Source: Pseudomonas sp. HS6 (GTDB taxonomy: Bacteria; Pseudomonadota; Gammaproteobacteria; Pseudomonadales; Pseudomonadaceae). Taken from it: a stretch of 64,000 nucleotides of DNA. Below the pieces are notes generated by a model. The model was not told the DNA's origin, searched no databases, and saw only the letters and a program-made list of their open reading frames with translations. Both the position numbers and the translations under genes were made by a program. Positions 17,863 to 27,357 of the stretch are shown piece by piece (the stretch's first letter is position 1; the number at the start of each line of letters is the position of its first letter). The stretch spans positions 1,302,001 to 1,366,000 of the forward strand of contig NZ_CP067412.1 in NCBI RefSeq assembly GCF_023375815.1, in the 5' to 3' direction.

Positions 17863-18820
17863 GTGCCTGTCTTTCAGGGTTTTCCAGCACCGTTACGGTC
17901 GCCGTGGTGCCTGCCCTCAAACGCCCCTTGCCGGCGTAGTCCGGGTCGATCCCGATTCGTACGGGCACTCGCTGCGCAAGCTTCACCCAGGTGTAGCTGG
18001 GGTTGATGTTGGCCAGCAATCGACTTCCCGGTGCGTTTTCCCGGTCGGCAATGGCGAAGGCGATGCTTTGCACGGTGCCGCCAAATTTTTCGCCACTCAT
18101 CAATTCAATTCGCACCCGGTCGCCCTCTTCGATCCTTGGCAGTTTGGTTTCCTCGAAATAGCCACTGACGTAGAACGAGTCGCTGTCCACCAGTGCCAGA
18201 AGCGCGCCGCCAGCCACCGCGTAGTCGCCCTGACGGGTCAACAGGTTGGTGACATAGCCGCTGACCGGCGACTCGACACGGGTGCGCTGCAAGTCCAGCT
18301 CGGCCTGGGTCAGTGCGGCAATCGCCAACTGCACGTTGGCTTCCGCCAGACCGAGATTGGCCTGGTTACGCAACAGGTCAGCCTGGGCCACGGCCACGTC
18401 GGTGCTGGACTTTTCCCACTCTTCCCCCGAAATCGCAAAGCCCTGTTTGAGCGTGCGTCTGCGCCGTTCTTCGCTCTCGCGTTGCTTGAGCAACGCCTCA
18501 CTGGCGACGATGGCCGCACGGGACTGGCCGAGTGTGGCCCTGGCCACCTCAACCGAACGTTTTGCATGTTCGACCGCCAGGCTGTAGCGAGCCGGGTCGA
18601 TCTCCAGCAACAACTGGCCTTTGTCGACATGCTGGTTGTCCTGCACCGCGAGACTGACAATACGCCCCGAGACATCCGCCGACAGGGTCACGACATCCGC
18701 CCTCACCCGCGCATCTCGCGTCCACGGCGCGCGGGTGTAATGTTCCCAGGCGAACCAGCCGAGCACGATGGCCAACAGCACCACGGCCAATGTCGTCAAT
18801 CGAGTGAGCAGCGTCTTCAA
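17840..18820 (-). CDS. HlyD-type efflux adaptor, AaeA-like
   Basis: A 326-residue periplasmic adaptor with one N-terminal membrane anchor (TTLAVVLLAIVLGWFAW). It has the biotinyl-lipoyl motif WTRDARVRADVVTLSADVSG with VQDNQHVDKGQLLLEID, a long coiled-coil hairpin (residues 85-170) and RVESPVSGYVTNLL. This matches AaeA/EmrA-like adaptors, which pair with FUSC-family pumps to export aromatic acids such as p-hydroxybenzoate. It is the last gene of the leftward set FUSC, DUF1656, adaptor. The gene end overlaps the oprN terminator. Confidence 0.88.
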   Translation of the reverse strand: MKTLLTRLTTLAVVLLAIVLGWFAWEHYTRAPWTRDARVRADVVTLSADVSGRIVSLAVQDNQHVDKGQLLLEIDPARYSLAVEHAKRSVEVARATLGQSRAAIVASEALLKQRESEERRRRTLKQGFAISGEEWEKSSTDVAVAQADLLRNQANLGLAEANVQLAIAALTQAELDLQRTRVESPVSGYVTNLLTRQGDYAVAGGALLALVDSDSFYVSGYFEETKLPRIEEGDRVRIELMSGEKFGGTVQSIAFAIADRENAPGSRLLANINPSYTWVKLAQRVPVRIGIDPDYAGKGRLRAGTTATVTVLENPERQAQKSPATE

Positions 18821-18824
18821 GGCA

Positions 18825-19025
18825 TCAGGCTCCCATCAACAAGATCAGTGTGGCGCACACACAGGCGTACAACGCACCTTCGAACAGAGCTTCATGCCAG
18901 ACTAGTCGTAGGACGCCGAGACGACGCAATACCCAGTCCAATAATAGAAAGACTGGTATGGCGAGGATCAGCGCCTGGGCGATTGGCGGCAGATAGACAC
19001 CACCGACCTCGAAATCAATGGGCAA
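18825..19025 (-). CDS. DUF1656 small membrane protein, AaeX-like
   Basis: 66 residues if read from a TTG at 19025 (PIDFEVGGVYLPP), which has a good AAGGAG ribosome-binding site nine bases ahead; upstream ATGs in frame lack one. That length equals E. coli AaeX (67). Two membrane segments (IAQALILAIPVFLLLDWV and ALYACVCATLILLMG) flank the WHEALFEGAL motif (AaeX has WHPALFNTAL). The TTG start overlaps the end of the FUSC gene by 11 bp, suggesting translational coupling. Its role in AaeAB-type pumps is unknown. Confidence 0.8.
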   Translation of the reverse strand: MPIDFEVGGVYLPPIAQALILAIPVFLLLDWVLRRLGVLRLVWHEALFEGALYACVCATLILLMGA

Positions 19026-21150
19026 GGACGGGTTCTCCTTCTGGTGCGTTGTCTTGCAGATACTCACCATGACGCTCAAGGAACGCGACGACGATCAACA
19101 GCGCCACGCGCATGCGAAATACTGACCACAGGTGCTCGTGCGTGGCGGCATGCAATTCATCCAGTTGGTCACCGAGTGCATGCAGCGTAGTCAGCAAGGC
19201 TGGCAGGTGCACATCCGGACGGCCAGCGACGAAGCGGCCGGTCTGGCGCAAGGCGGCCATCAGTTGTTGGCCGAAAGCGTCCGTGAGCAAGGCGTTACCC
19301 TGCACCTGTTGTCTGAGCTGATGGATGGCGACGCCGACTGCCACACAGGCAAGACTGATTTCATATCGTCGTTGCATATCCGGATCACTGGCTGCCGGCA
19401 ACAGCCCCAGCATGGTTGTCAGGCGATCGACCATGCGGCTTTCGAACGCGAATTGCTCTTCGTCTGTAGGAGAGACTTTCGTCAGTTGATACACCTGCTC
19501 CCGCGCTTCGTTGTAGAACCGGCGGATTCGCAACACCGGGCGGAACGGAAAGATCCACGCATAGACGATCAGAGCCAGCATCGCCGCGCTCACATAGGCA
19601 CCGGCAAACTCGAACCATTGAATGGCGGTGTTCTGCCCGGTGCCGACGTTCTGTGGGCCGAGCATCAGGAAACTCGACAAGCCCAGCCCCATGCCAATGC
19701 CCGCTGTGGCCGGGCTGGCCAGCCCCACCGCGATCACATAGAGCAAAGGCGCCAGTAAAAGCGCCAGCCATTCGAAATCGTTGACCGCCGGCACCAGCAT
19801 GAACTGATACAGCGCCGAAACCACCAGTGCCAGGCCCAATCCGCGAGCGTAGCTCTGTGCGGCGATCAAGGGGCGCGGGAACGTCGCCATCAGTGAACAG
19901 AGAATTCCCACCAGAATCATCCCGCCACGCGCCCCGTCCCAGGCGGTTTCGATCCAGATCAGCCCGGCCACCAGCAACGCGCTGAAAGCCCGAATGGCGT
20001 TCATCGCTGCCAGGGTGAAATCCAGGTGCAACGGACTGGACTGGCCGCGAAACATGCAACTGGCCTCCCGCCCGTCCTGTATCGCTTCGCTCAGTTCGAG
20101 GATCTGCTCCAGTTGTTGCAGTAGCCGCGCCTGCTCCCAGCGCAGTGCCCATGCCAGCGAACGCAGGGTCGCGCTCATGTCTTCGGTCAGTTGTTCAGCC
20201 CTGTAGGCCAGCGCTTCGAATTGTTGCTGCAGGGCGATCAGTTGATGCCTCATGTCTTCCGGCAGTGAACGTCCGTACTGCGACAATTGATCAAGAAACG
20301 CCAGCTCGTCGGCACGCAAGCGCTGAACCTCCAACGGCAGATCGCCGTCCCAGCGCTCGGTCAGCAACTGACGCTGATGACGCAGTGCTGTCAGACGCGA
20401 CGTCAGCAGCATCAGTTGATTGCCCAGCATCAACACCAGATTGTTGGCACTGCGCAGGCGCGGGGCATCGAAATACAGATGCCGACGCAAGCCTTCCAAC
20501 GCACTGATTTCTCCGAGCAGCTGCATTTGCCGGCGCTGGAATTCGGCTTCGCTTTCTTCGGTGCGAATCACCGCGGCGGCGTGGGTGGCCACCAGTTTGA
20601 TGACCTGATCGACTTTCGCGAAGTAGTTGCGCGAAACCGCCTCGGGACGCGCAGTGAGCAGGCTGACGACACAGACGCAAGCCACCGCCAACAAGGTTTC
20701 AGTGACCCGGGTAACTGCCAGCAGGAAGGTCCCGTCCTGATCCGGGATCGCCAGCAGCGCCACCACCACGGCGGTGTAGCCACTGAGTACGAACGCCTGC
20801 GAACTGGTGTAGCGCAGCAAGGTGCCGCCAGCTGTACACAACGCCAGCCACAACGCCAGGGTCGTGATAAACGGTAGAGGCGCCTGAGGGAAGATCGCCA
20901 TGATCAACACCGCCACGGCAGCCCCGAGCGTGGTGCCGATGACCTGACCGAAACTGCGGGCCAACGCCATCCCGGCTAATGGCTGACTGATGATGACCAC
21001 TGCCATGATCGACCACTTGGGTTGATCGAGATCGAACAGAAACGCCAGGTACAACGTCAGCAGCCCGGCGGCGACGGTGCGCAGGGCAAACAGCAGCACC
21101 GCCTGGCCGGGCTGGATCACTGCCTTGAAATAATTGAGCAGGGCTTGCAT
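19015..21150 (-). CDS. FUSC-family efflux pump, AaeB-like
   Basis: About 711 residues from the ATG at 21150 (QALLNYFKAVIQPG); the frame is open to 21246 with an alternative ATG. It has the FUSC layout: an N-terminal block of six hydrophobic segments beginning FALRTVAAGLLTLYLAF with DLDQPKWSIMAVVIIS, a long cytosolic helical part (residues 170-370), and a second membrane block with GLGLSSFLMLGPQN. AaeB-type proteins export hydroxylated aromatic acids with an AaeA adaptor. It is first gene of the leftward FUSC-DUF1656-adaptor operon. No adjacent LysR regulator is present, unlike E. coli aaeR. Confidence 0.85.
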   Translation of the reverse strand: MQALLNYFKAVIQPGQAVLLFALRTVAAGLLTLYLAFLFDLDQPKWSIMAVVIISQPLAGMALARSFGQVIGTTLGAAVAVLIMAIFPQAPLPFITTLALWLALCTAGGTLLRYTSSQAFVLSGYTAVVVALLAIPDQDGTFLLAVTRVTETLLAVACVCVVSLLTARPEAVSRNYFAKVDQVIKLVATHAAAVIRTEESEAEFQRRQMQLLGEISALEGLRRHLYFDAPRLRSANNLVLMLGNQLMLLTSRLTALRHQRQLLTERWDGDLPLEVQRLRADELAFLDQLSQYGRSLPEDMRHQLIALQQQFEALAYRAEQLTEDMSATLRSLAWALRWEQARLLQQLEQILELSEAIQDGREASCMFRGQSSPLHLDFTLAAMNAIRAFSALLVAGLIWIETAWDGARGGMILVGILCSLMATFPRPLIAAQSYARGLGLALVVSALYQFMLVPAVNDFEWLALLLAPLLYVIAVGLASPATAGIGMGLGLSSFLMLGPQNVGTGQNTAIQWFEFAGAYVSAAMLALIVYAWIFPFRPVLRIRRFYNEAREQVYQLTKVSPTDEEQFAFESRMVDRLTTMLGLLPAASDPDMQRRYEISLACVAVGVAIHQLRQQVQGNALLTDAFGQQLMAALRQTGRFVAGRPDVHLPALLTTLHALGDQLDELHAATHEHLWSVFRMRVALLIVVAFLERHGEYLQDNAPEGEPVLAH

Positions 21151-21342
21151 GGACACACTCGTCGAGGGAACTTCACCAAGCGTAGTCACTGCATCGAAAG
21201 CTCGACGGCTTCCAGTGCCGACAGATGATGTAGGGCGATTCATCATTAGTAGTGAGTGATATCGGGCAGAGTGTTTGACTCACAGCGTCAGCTGACCGAA
21301 GCTTGCCCCCTCTGCGACAATATGAAAGCTTCGGATACCTGC

Positions 21343-22398
21343 ATGCCTCAGTCCCGCCGCTACTTGCTCATCAGTCTTGGCCTCGTGCTTGTCCTCCTGG
21401 TTGCATGGCTGTCCCTGCGCAGCACCGTTTCCGTGGTGCCGGAAGCGATCAAGCATGGCTACAGTGAAGCGCTGGGCGCGGCCCGAGCCGGCCAACCGGG
21501 CGCGGCTCGGGTTTTGTACCAACAACTGGGGCGCCCGGACCTGTCGGTCAAGCGGCGTGTCTGGCTGCACGCCGAACTGCCGAACTACCCGAGCCCGCAA
21601 GCGTTGAAACTGGCGGATGCCGATCTGCAGAACGAATCCCCCGATGTACGAATGGCGGCGATCAGGAGCGTGACCGGCCTGGTGCCGGGCGGCCAGCGCA
21701 GTCTGTTGCTCGGCCCTTTGCTCGACGATGAAGACCAAAACGTTCGGTTTGCGGCGATCAACGCCCTGCTCGGATTGTCCCCGGATCAATTGGGCTTGTA
21801 CTTCGCACCGTTGCAGCAAGGCATCGACAGTTGGGAACAGGCTCTGAAAAGCCAAGCGGAAAGTGCCGCCAATTTCGTACAGCTGGCTCGACTGCATCTG
21901 CACAACGCCGAGCTCAAACAAGCACAGGAAGCGCTTGAACAAACCTTGAAGCTGGATCCCGGCAACCTGCCGGCGCTGGTGATGCAGATCGAAGTGCTCG
22001 ACCGCCAGGGCCAAAGCGATGAAGCCCGACAGCTACTGGCCAGACAATTGAAAGCGCAACCGGACTCGGCCTATCTGCAACATGCGTTGGGCCTATGGCT
22101 GCTGCATCACGATCAACGCGAATTCGCCCTGCTCGGTCTGTCCAAAGCCGTGGAACTGGAGCCTGACAACAAGGACTATCGTTACGACCTCGCCACCACA
22201 CTGCACAGCGCCGAGGAACTTGAAGCAGCGCAGAAACAGTTGCAGGAAATCGTCCAGCGTCACCCTGCCGACCGCAAGGCGCGGGTACTGCTGATCAACT
22301 ACTGGAAGGAAAGTGGTCAATTGCAGAACGTGCAGGTTCTGCTGGCCCAGCTCGAACAGATGAACCCTGACGACCCGTCTCTGCAGCAGGGCCTCTGA
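21343..22398 (+). CDS. Membrane-anchored HEAT/TPR repeat protein
   Basis: About 351 residues from the ATG at 21343; an ATG at 21322 is also possible. A single N-terminal anchor (YLLISLGLVLVLLVAWLSL) is followed by HEAT-like pairs (ESPDVRMAAIRSVTGL, DEDQNVRFAAINALLGL) and then at least four TPR units from about residue 190 (HNAELKQAQEALEQTLKLDP, REFALLGLSKAVELEP, EELEAAQKQLQEIVQRHP). Such proteins usually act as scaffolds on the periplasmic side. It is divergent from the FUSC gene. The partner is unknown. Confidence 0.8.
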   Translation: MPQSRRYLLISLGLVLVLLVAWLSLRSTVSVVPEAIKHGYSEALGAARAGQPGAARVLYQQLGRPDLSVKRRVWLHAELPNYPSPQALKLADADLQNESPDVRMAAIRSVTGLVPGGQRSLLLGPLLDDEDQNVRFAAINALLGLSPDQLGLYFAPLQQGIDSWEQALKSQAESAANFVQLARLHLHNAELKQAQEALEQTLKLDPGNLPALVMQIEVLDRQGQSDEARQLLARQLKAQPDSAYLQHALGLWLLHHDQREFALLGLSKAVELEPDNKDYRYDLATTLHSAEELEAAQKQLQEIVQRHPADRKARVLLINYWKESGQLQNVQVLLAQLEQMNPDDPSLQQGL

Positions 22399-22537
22399 GC
22401 GACTTCTGACAGCATCCTCGACACATCGCGCAAGAAATTCGGAACCGCCATCTCGGCAAAGGGTCAAGTAAACAGGCAGCCCACAAAGGCGTACACCTCC
22501 CGCTGCCTCGTTTCCCCTAGTTATGAGAGGGCATTTT

Positions 22538-24040
22538 TTGTCTACATCGAACGAGTTGATCAGCGCAAAAGCCGCCACGGGCATCGAAGGTCTGGACGAC
22601 ATTCTGGCCGGTGGTTTGTCTCGTGGTCATGTTTTCCTGCTGGAGGGCGAGCCCGGCACAGGTAAAACCACAGTCGCGTTGCATTTTCTTCTCGCGGGAG
22701 CCCGTGCCGGCGAACGCTGTTTGTACATCACCCTCTCCGAAACCGAGCGCGAACTGCGCCAAGGTGCGCTCTCACACGGCTGGGAATTGAACGACAACAT
22801 CGAGATTTTCGAGCTGACACCACCGGAAAGCCTGCTCAACGCCGAGCATCAACAGAGCCTGCTGTACTCCTCTGATCTGGAGCTGGGCGAAGCCACCAAG
22901 CAGATTTTCGAGGTGGTCGAGCGATTCAAACCGACCCGGGTGGTGCTCGACAGCCTGTCGGAGATCCGCCTGCTGGCGCAAAGCTCCCTGCGTTATCGCC
23001 GGCAGATCCTGGCGATCAAGCACTACTTCGTACGGTATGACGCGACGGTACTGCTGCTGGATGACCTGACGACAGAGTCCCTCGACAAGACCGTGCACAG
23101 CGTGGCTCACGGTGTCATCCGCCTGGAAGAGCTGACCCCCAATTACGGCGCCGAACGCCGACGTGTACGGGTGATCAAGTATCGCGGCCAGAAATATCGC
23201 GGCGGCTTTCATGACTTCACCATCATGGGTGATGGCGTACACGTCTTTCCGCGTCTGGTGGCGGCCGAACATCGCGGCGATTACCCGCGCCTGCAATTGA
23301 CCAGCGGCATCAACGAAATGGACGCGCTGCTGGGCGGCGGGATCGAAACCGGCTCCAGCACGTTGATTCTCGGCCCGGCCGGCACCGGTAAATCGCTGAT
23401 ATCGATGATCTTCGCTTCCGCCGCAGTGATTCGCGGCGAAAAAGCGGCGCTGTTCATTTTCGATGAAGAGCTCGGCCTGCTGTTCGAACGCATGAAGAAC
23501 ATCGGCATCGACCTCAAGGCCCTGCAAGCCACCGGCAATCTGTTGATCGAACAAGTAGACGCTGCCGAGTTGTCACCCGGCGAGTTCTCCCATCGGGTAC
23601 GGCGCTGCGTCGATGAGGGCGACATCAAGACCGTGGTGATCGACAGCATCAACGGCTATCAGGCTGCGATGCCGGAAGAAAATGCGCTGGTCCTGCACAT
23701 GCATGAACTGCTGCTGTACCTGAACCGCAAAGGTGCCGCGACCTTCATGACCGTCGCCCAGCACGGTCTGGTCGGCGACATGCAGGCTCCGGTGGACATC
23801 ACGTATCTGGCCGACACGGTCATCCTGTTGCGCTACTTCGAAGCCCTCGGCAAGGTGCGTCGGGCGATTTCGATCATCAAGAAACGCACCGGCAGCCACG
23901 AATCAACCATCCGCGAATACCGAATTTCTCCTCAGGGCATGACCATCGGCGAACCGCTGGAAGCCTTCCAGGGCGTATTGCGCGGCGTGCCGACGTATCT
24001 CGGTGCGAGCAATCCGCTGCTCAAGGAAGACAACTTGTGA
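22538..24040 (+). CDS. KaiC-like double-domain ATPase
   Basis: About 500 residues with two RecA/KaiC domains. The first has GIEGLDDILAGGLSRG and Walker A GEPGTGKTT; the second has GINEMDALLGGGIETG and GPAGTGKSL. The predicted Walker B strands are RVVLDSLSE and TVVIDSINGY. Residues aligned to the cyanobacterial KaiC phosphosites (Ser431/Thr432) read Thr-Tyr within DITYLADTVILL, so the usual phosphorylation pair is changed. A TTG at 22538 with GAGAGGG ahead is preferred; an ATG at 22523 lacks a ribosome-binding site. It overlaps the next kinase gene by 4 bp. No kaiA or kaiB is nearby. Confidence 0.85.
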   Translation: MSTSNELISAKAATGIEGLDDILAGGLSRGHVFLLEGEPGTGKTTVALHFLLAGARAGERCLYITLSETERELRQGALSHGWELNDNIEIFELTPPESLLNAEHQQSLLYSSDLELGEATKQIFEVVERFKPTRVVLDSLSEIRLLAQSSLRYRRQILAIKHYFVRYDATVLLLDDLTTESLDKTVHSVAHGVIRLEELTPNYGAERRRVRVIKYRGQKYRGGFHDFTIMGDGVHVFPRLVAAEHRGDYPRLQLTSGINEMDALLGGGIETGSSTLILGPAGTGKSLISMIFASAAVIRGEKAALFIFDEELGLLFERMKNIGIDLKALQATGNLLIEQVDAAELSPGEFSHRVRRCVDEGDIKTVVIDSINGYQAAMPEENALVLHMHELLLYLNRKGAATFMTVAQHGLVGDMQAPVDITYLADTVILLRYFEALGKVRRAISIIKKRTGSHESTIREYRISPQGMTIGEPLEAFQGVLRGVPTYLGASNPLLKEDNL

Positions 24041-25707
24041 CCGTCACCGTCCCGCTGTCCGAACGGGCGCTGATCCTCGCGCCCCTGGGTCGCGACAGCC
24101 AGATCGCGCTGATGATCCTCAACGAGGCCGGTTACGGCGGCCTCATCACTTCCGGGCTGGGGAATCTGTGCGCCGAACTGGAACCCGGCGCCGGTCTGCT
24201 GCTGATCGCCGCCGAAGCCCTGAATGGCCCGGAACTCGAGGGTCTGTTGCTGTACCTGGAGCAGCAACCGGCGTGGTCTGACTTGCCGATCGTCTTGCTC
24301 ACCCATCACGGCGGATCCGAACAGGGCCCTTCTTCGCGTCTCAGTGAATTACTGGGCAACGTGACATTCCTTGAGCGCCCTTTCCATCCGGCGACCTTGA
24401 TCAGCCTCGTCACAACTGCCCTGCGTGGGCGACGACGACAGTACGAAGCTCGCGATCGCCTGATCGATCTGAGCGAAAGCGAGCGGCGCCTGCAATCAAC
24501 CCTCGAAACCCTTGAGCAACAAGTCGAGGAACGCACGGCGCAACTGCGGCACAACGAAGAAGCGCTGCGCCAGTCGCAGAAAATGGAGGCGGTCGGCCAG
24601 CTCACCGGTGGTATCGCCCACGACTTCAACAATATGCTGACCGGGATCATCGGTAGCCTGGAACTGCTGCGCCGGCGACTGGCTCGTGGACGGACTGAAG
24701 ATCTCGACAGCCTGATCGATCTGGGCGTGACGTCAGCCAACCGCGCGGCCGGCCTGACTCACCGTTTGCTGGCGTTTTCCAGGCGGCAGTCGCTGGACTC
24801 CAAAGCTGTTCAGATGAATGAGCTGGTGCAATCGATGGGCGAACTGCTGCAGCGCAGCCTAAACGAAAGCATCCAGTTGGACATGCGTCTGCACGAGCAG
24901 TTGTGGGTGGCCAAGGCCGATCCCAATCAACTGGAAAGCGCCCTGCTCAACCTGGTGATCAATGCCCGCGACGCGATGCCCGATGGCGGCAATCTTGTAG
25001 TCGAAACCGGTAATCAGGTACTGGATCGCGATTTCACCGCGACCTACAGCAATCTGTCGCCCGGTGATTACGTGGTGTTGAGCGTAATGGACAACGGCTG
25101 CGGCATGCCGCAGAGCGTGATCAACCGAGCATTCGATCCATTTTTCACCACCAAACCCATCGGCCAGGGCACAGGTTTGGGTCTGTCGATGATCTATGGT
25201 TTCAGCAAGCAATCCGGTGGGCATGTGTCCATCGAAAGCGAAATCGATCAAGGCACCACGGTGAAACTCTATCTGCCGCGTTTCCAGGGCGAGCCCCTGC
25301 CCCACACCCCGGTGGACACGGAACAGGCACCGGATGCCGTGGAAGGCGAAACCGTATTGATCGTCGAAGACGACCCGGCCGTGCGCGTGCTGGTCAGCGC
25401 GGTATTGAGTGAGTTGGGTTATGGATTTGTCGAAGCCAGTGACGCCGACGGCGCGGTGCCGATCCTGGACTCGACACAGCGCATTGATCTGCTGATCAGC
25501 GATGTCGGACTGCCGGGCATGAATGGCCGGCAACTGGCGGAAATCGGCCGGCAATACCGGCCAGAGCTGAAAGTTCTGTTCATCACCGGTTACGCCGAGC
25601 ACGCTGCGGTACGCGGCGGGTTCCTCGACCCAGGCATGCAGATGATCACCAAGCCGTTCACCTTCGATCTGCTGACGGCGAAGGTGCGGGAGATGATCAA
25701 GAGTTGA
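24037..25707 (+). CDS. Hybrid sensor kinase with degenerate N-terminal receiver
   Basis: 556 residues, starting at a GTG inside the stop of the KaiC-like gene. Residues 5-125 resemble a receiver fold but carry LLLIAAEAL where the phosphoacceptor Asp should be, so it is a pseudo-receiver. A coiled coil ([20 protein letters not shown]) leads to the HisKA box [11 protein letters not shown] (His195) and a HATPase_c domain (NAVNARDA-type N box as [11 protein letters not shown], then [12 protein letters not shown]). A C-terminal receiver follows ([23 protein letters not shown], Asp489). Translational coupling to the KaiC-like ATPase suggests that the two share a signal. Confidence 0.88.
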   Translation: MTVTVPLSERALILAPLGRDSQIALMILNEAGYGGLITSGLGNLCAELEPGAGLLLIAAEALNGPELEGLLLYLEQQPAWSDLPIVLLTHHGGSEQGPSSRLSELLGNVTFLERPFHPATLISLVTTALRGRRRQYEARDRLIDLSESERRLQSTLETLEQQVEERTAQLRHNEEALRQSQKMEAVGQLTGGIAHDFNNMLTGIIGSLELLRRRLARGRTEDLDSLIDLGVTSANRAAGLTHRLLAFSRRQSLDSKAVQMNELVQSMGELLQRSLNESIQLDMRLHEQLWVAKADPNQLESALLNLVINARDAMPDGGNLVVETGNQVLDRDFTATYSNLSPGDYVVLSVMDNGCGMPQSVINRAFDPFFTTKPIGQGTGLGLSMIYGFSKQSGGHVSIESEIDQGTTVKLYLPRFQGEPLPHTPVDTEQAPDAVEGETVLIVEDDPAVRVLVSAVLSELGYGFVEASDADGAVPILDSTQRIDLLISDVGLPGMNGRQLAEIGRQYRPELKVLFITGYAEHAAVRGGFLDPGMQMITKPFTFDLLTAKVREMIKS

Positions 25708-25723
25708 GGCGGTTGACGCCTCA
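25705..25723. terminator. Hairpin built from two convergent stop codons
   Basis: TGAGGCG / CGCCTCA with a 5-base loop. Its outer three bases are the TGA of the rightward kinase gene and, on the other strand, the TGA of the leftward receiver gene. It may act as a short bidirectional terminator; no long T run follows. Confidence 0.4.
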
Positions 25724-26098
25724 GGCCAGCAGTTCCTGAATTTTCTCCTGCAGCACGTCCAGATCGAACGGTTTCTCCAGAATTGGCGCCCTACGCGTGA
25801 TCGGGCTACCGGTCTCGCGGATTTCCTGCGGATAGCCGCTGATGAAGATCACTTTCAGATCAGGGCGCAATTTGACGGCGGGCTCGGCGATCTGCACGCC
25901 CGAAATGCCACCCGGCAAACGAAAATCGGTAATCAACATGTCCAGATGCGGCTTGCTCGCCAGAATCTCGAACGCCTGCTCGCCGTTTTCGGCCTGCAAT
26001 ACGCGATACCCCTGCCCTGACAGATAGTCTGTCAGCACCATCAGGATCACCGGTTCGTCCTCGACGACGAGTACTACATCTTGTGCATCTACGCTCAT
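25721..26098 (-). CDS. Single-domain response regulator
   Basis: 125 residues, a receiver domain alone: acidic pair in VVEDEP, phosphoacceptor Asp58 in LITDFRLPG, conserved Ser in IFISGYP and Lys in ILEKPFD. It has no output domain, so it probably acts by protein contact or phosphotransfer. The frame is open to 26146, but the ATG at 26098 fits the domain. It is the last gene of the leftward signalling set and starts 44 bp after the receiver-kinase gene. Confidence 0.88.
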   Translation of the reverse strand: MSVDAQDVVLVVEDEPVILMVLTDYLSGQGYRVLQAENGEQAFEILASKPHLDMLITDFRLPGGISGVQIAEPAVKLRPDLKVIFISGYPQEIRETGSPITRRAPILEKPFDLDVLQEKIQELLA

Positions 26099-26142
26099 GG
26101 GAAGCCTTTGTTCGGTCAATAGCTGCTGATACGACCGTGTGG

Positions 26143-27357
26143 TCACTCAGAGGTTGCGTTTGTTTCGCCGTTTTCCTGGAGCGGCAGACAAACGCGAAAC
26201 AGGGCGCCCTCGTTGATCTTGCTCTCGACGACGATGGAGCCGCCATGGGCGGCGACGATCTGCTCGGAAATGAACAGACCCAGTCCGAGACCGGCCACCA
26301 CCGTCTTGGCGGAGACCCGTTCGAACTGTTGAAAAATGCGTTTCTGGTTTTCCTCGCTGATACCGATGCCCTGGTCCGCGACTTCGATCCGCGCCTCATT
26401 GCCTTCGCGATAAACCCGCACCTGCACCGGGCTCTTGCCGCCATAACGCAAAGCGTTGGTCAGCAGGTTCGACACCACCTGCTCGATGCGGAATTCGTCC
26501 CACTGCCCTTCCACCGGCTCCGCCGCCGTGAAGCTGACGTCGGTCTCGGCCGCTTCGATCTGCTGGGCGAAGTTTTGCAGCAACGTGCCTACCAGTTGCG
26601 CCAGATCGAACCGGCTCGGCCGGATCGACAGCTTGCCGGTGCGGATCCGTGACACGTCGAGCATGTCCTCGATCAGGCGGATCAGGCTTTTGATCTGACG
26701 CTCGTCGCGGTCGACCATGGCGTGCATCTTGTCGAGGGTGAACGCGGCGGCGTTGTCCCGGGCCAGGTGCATCTTGCGCAGTTGGGTTTCGAGGATAAGG
26801 CCGTTGAGCGGCGTGCGCACTTCGTGGGCGACGATCGACATGAAATCGTCACGCATGCGCACCGCCTGCTCCAGCTCGCCTTGGGTGCTTTGCAGTTGCT
26901 GCAACAGCGCTTCCTGTTCGCGACGGCTCTGCTCAAGGGCTTCGACTTGTTGTTTCATCGCCTTGCTCTGGCGGTACAGGTCGACAAAGACGTTGACCTT
27001 GCTCTTCACCGCATGGATATCCAGCGGCTTGTGCAGGAAATCCACTGCCCCGCTCTCATAGCCCTTGAACGCGTAATTCAGTTCACGGCCGGCAGCGCTG
27101 ACGAAGATGATCGGGATGTTCTTGGTCTTCTCGGTGCCGCGCATCAGCTCGGCCAGTTCGAAGCCATTCATGCCGGGCATCTGTACGTCGAGAATGGCCA
27201 TGGCGAATTCGTGTTGCAGCAGCAGCGACAGTGCTTCATCCGCCGACAGCGCTTTGTAGACGGTGCGATCTTCGCGTTTGATCAGCGCTTCAAGAGCCAG
27301 CAGGTTCTCGGGCAGATCGTCGACGATCAGCAGTTTTGCCTGAATATTACTCAGCAT
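26143..27357 (-). CDS. Receiver-histidine kinase fusion protein
   Basis: 404 residues. An N-terminal receiver (LLIVDDLPENL; AILDVQMPGMNG, Asp57; LHKPLD) is joined by a coiled coil (residues 125-168) to HisKA (SIVAHEVRTPLNG, His178) and HATPase_c (NLLTNALRYGG, DQGIGISEENQ, GLGLGLFIS). With no sensor domain or membrane segment, it is probably switched by phosphorylation of its own receiver by an upstream kinase, such as the 1163-residue hybrid kinase two genes earlier. It overlaps the cheB-like gene by 7 bp. Confidence 0.9.
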   Translation of the reverse strand: MLSNIQAKLLIVDDLPENLLALEALIKREDRTVYKALSADEALSLLLQHEFAMAILDVQMPGMNGFELAELMRGTEKTKNIPIIFVSAAGRELNYAFKGYESGAVDFLHKPLDIHAVKSKVNVFVDLYRQSKAMKQQVEALEQSRREQEALLQQLQSTQGELEQAVRMRDDFMSIVAHEVRTPLNGLILETQLRKMHLARDNAAAFTLDKMHAMVDRDERQIKSLIRLIEDMLDVSRIRTGKLSIRPSRFDLAQLVGTLLQNFAQQIEAAETDVSFTAAEPVEGQWDEFRIEQVVSNLLTNALRYGGKSPVQVRVYREGNEARIEVADQGIGISEENQKRIFQQFERVSAKTVVAGLGLGLFISEQIVAAHGGSIVVESKINEGALFRVCLPLQENGETNATSE

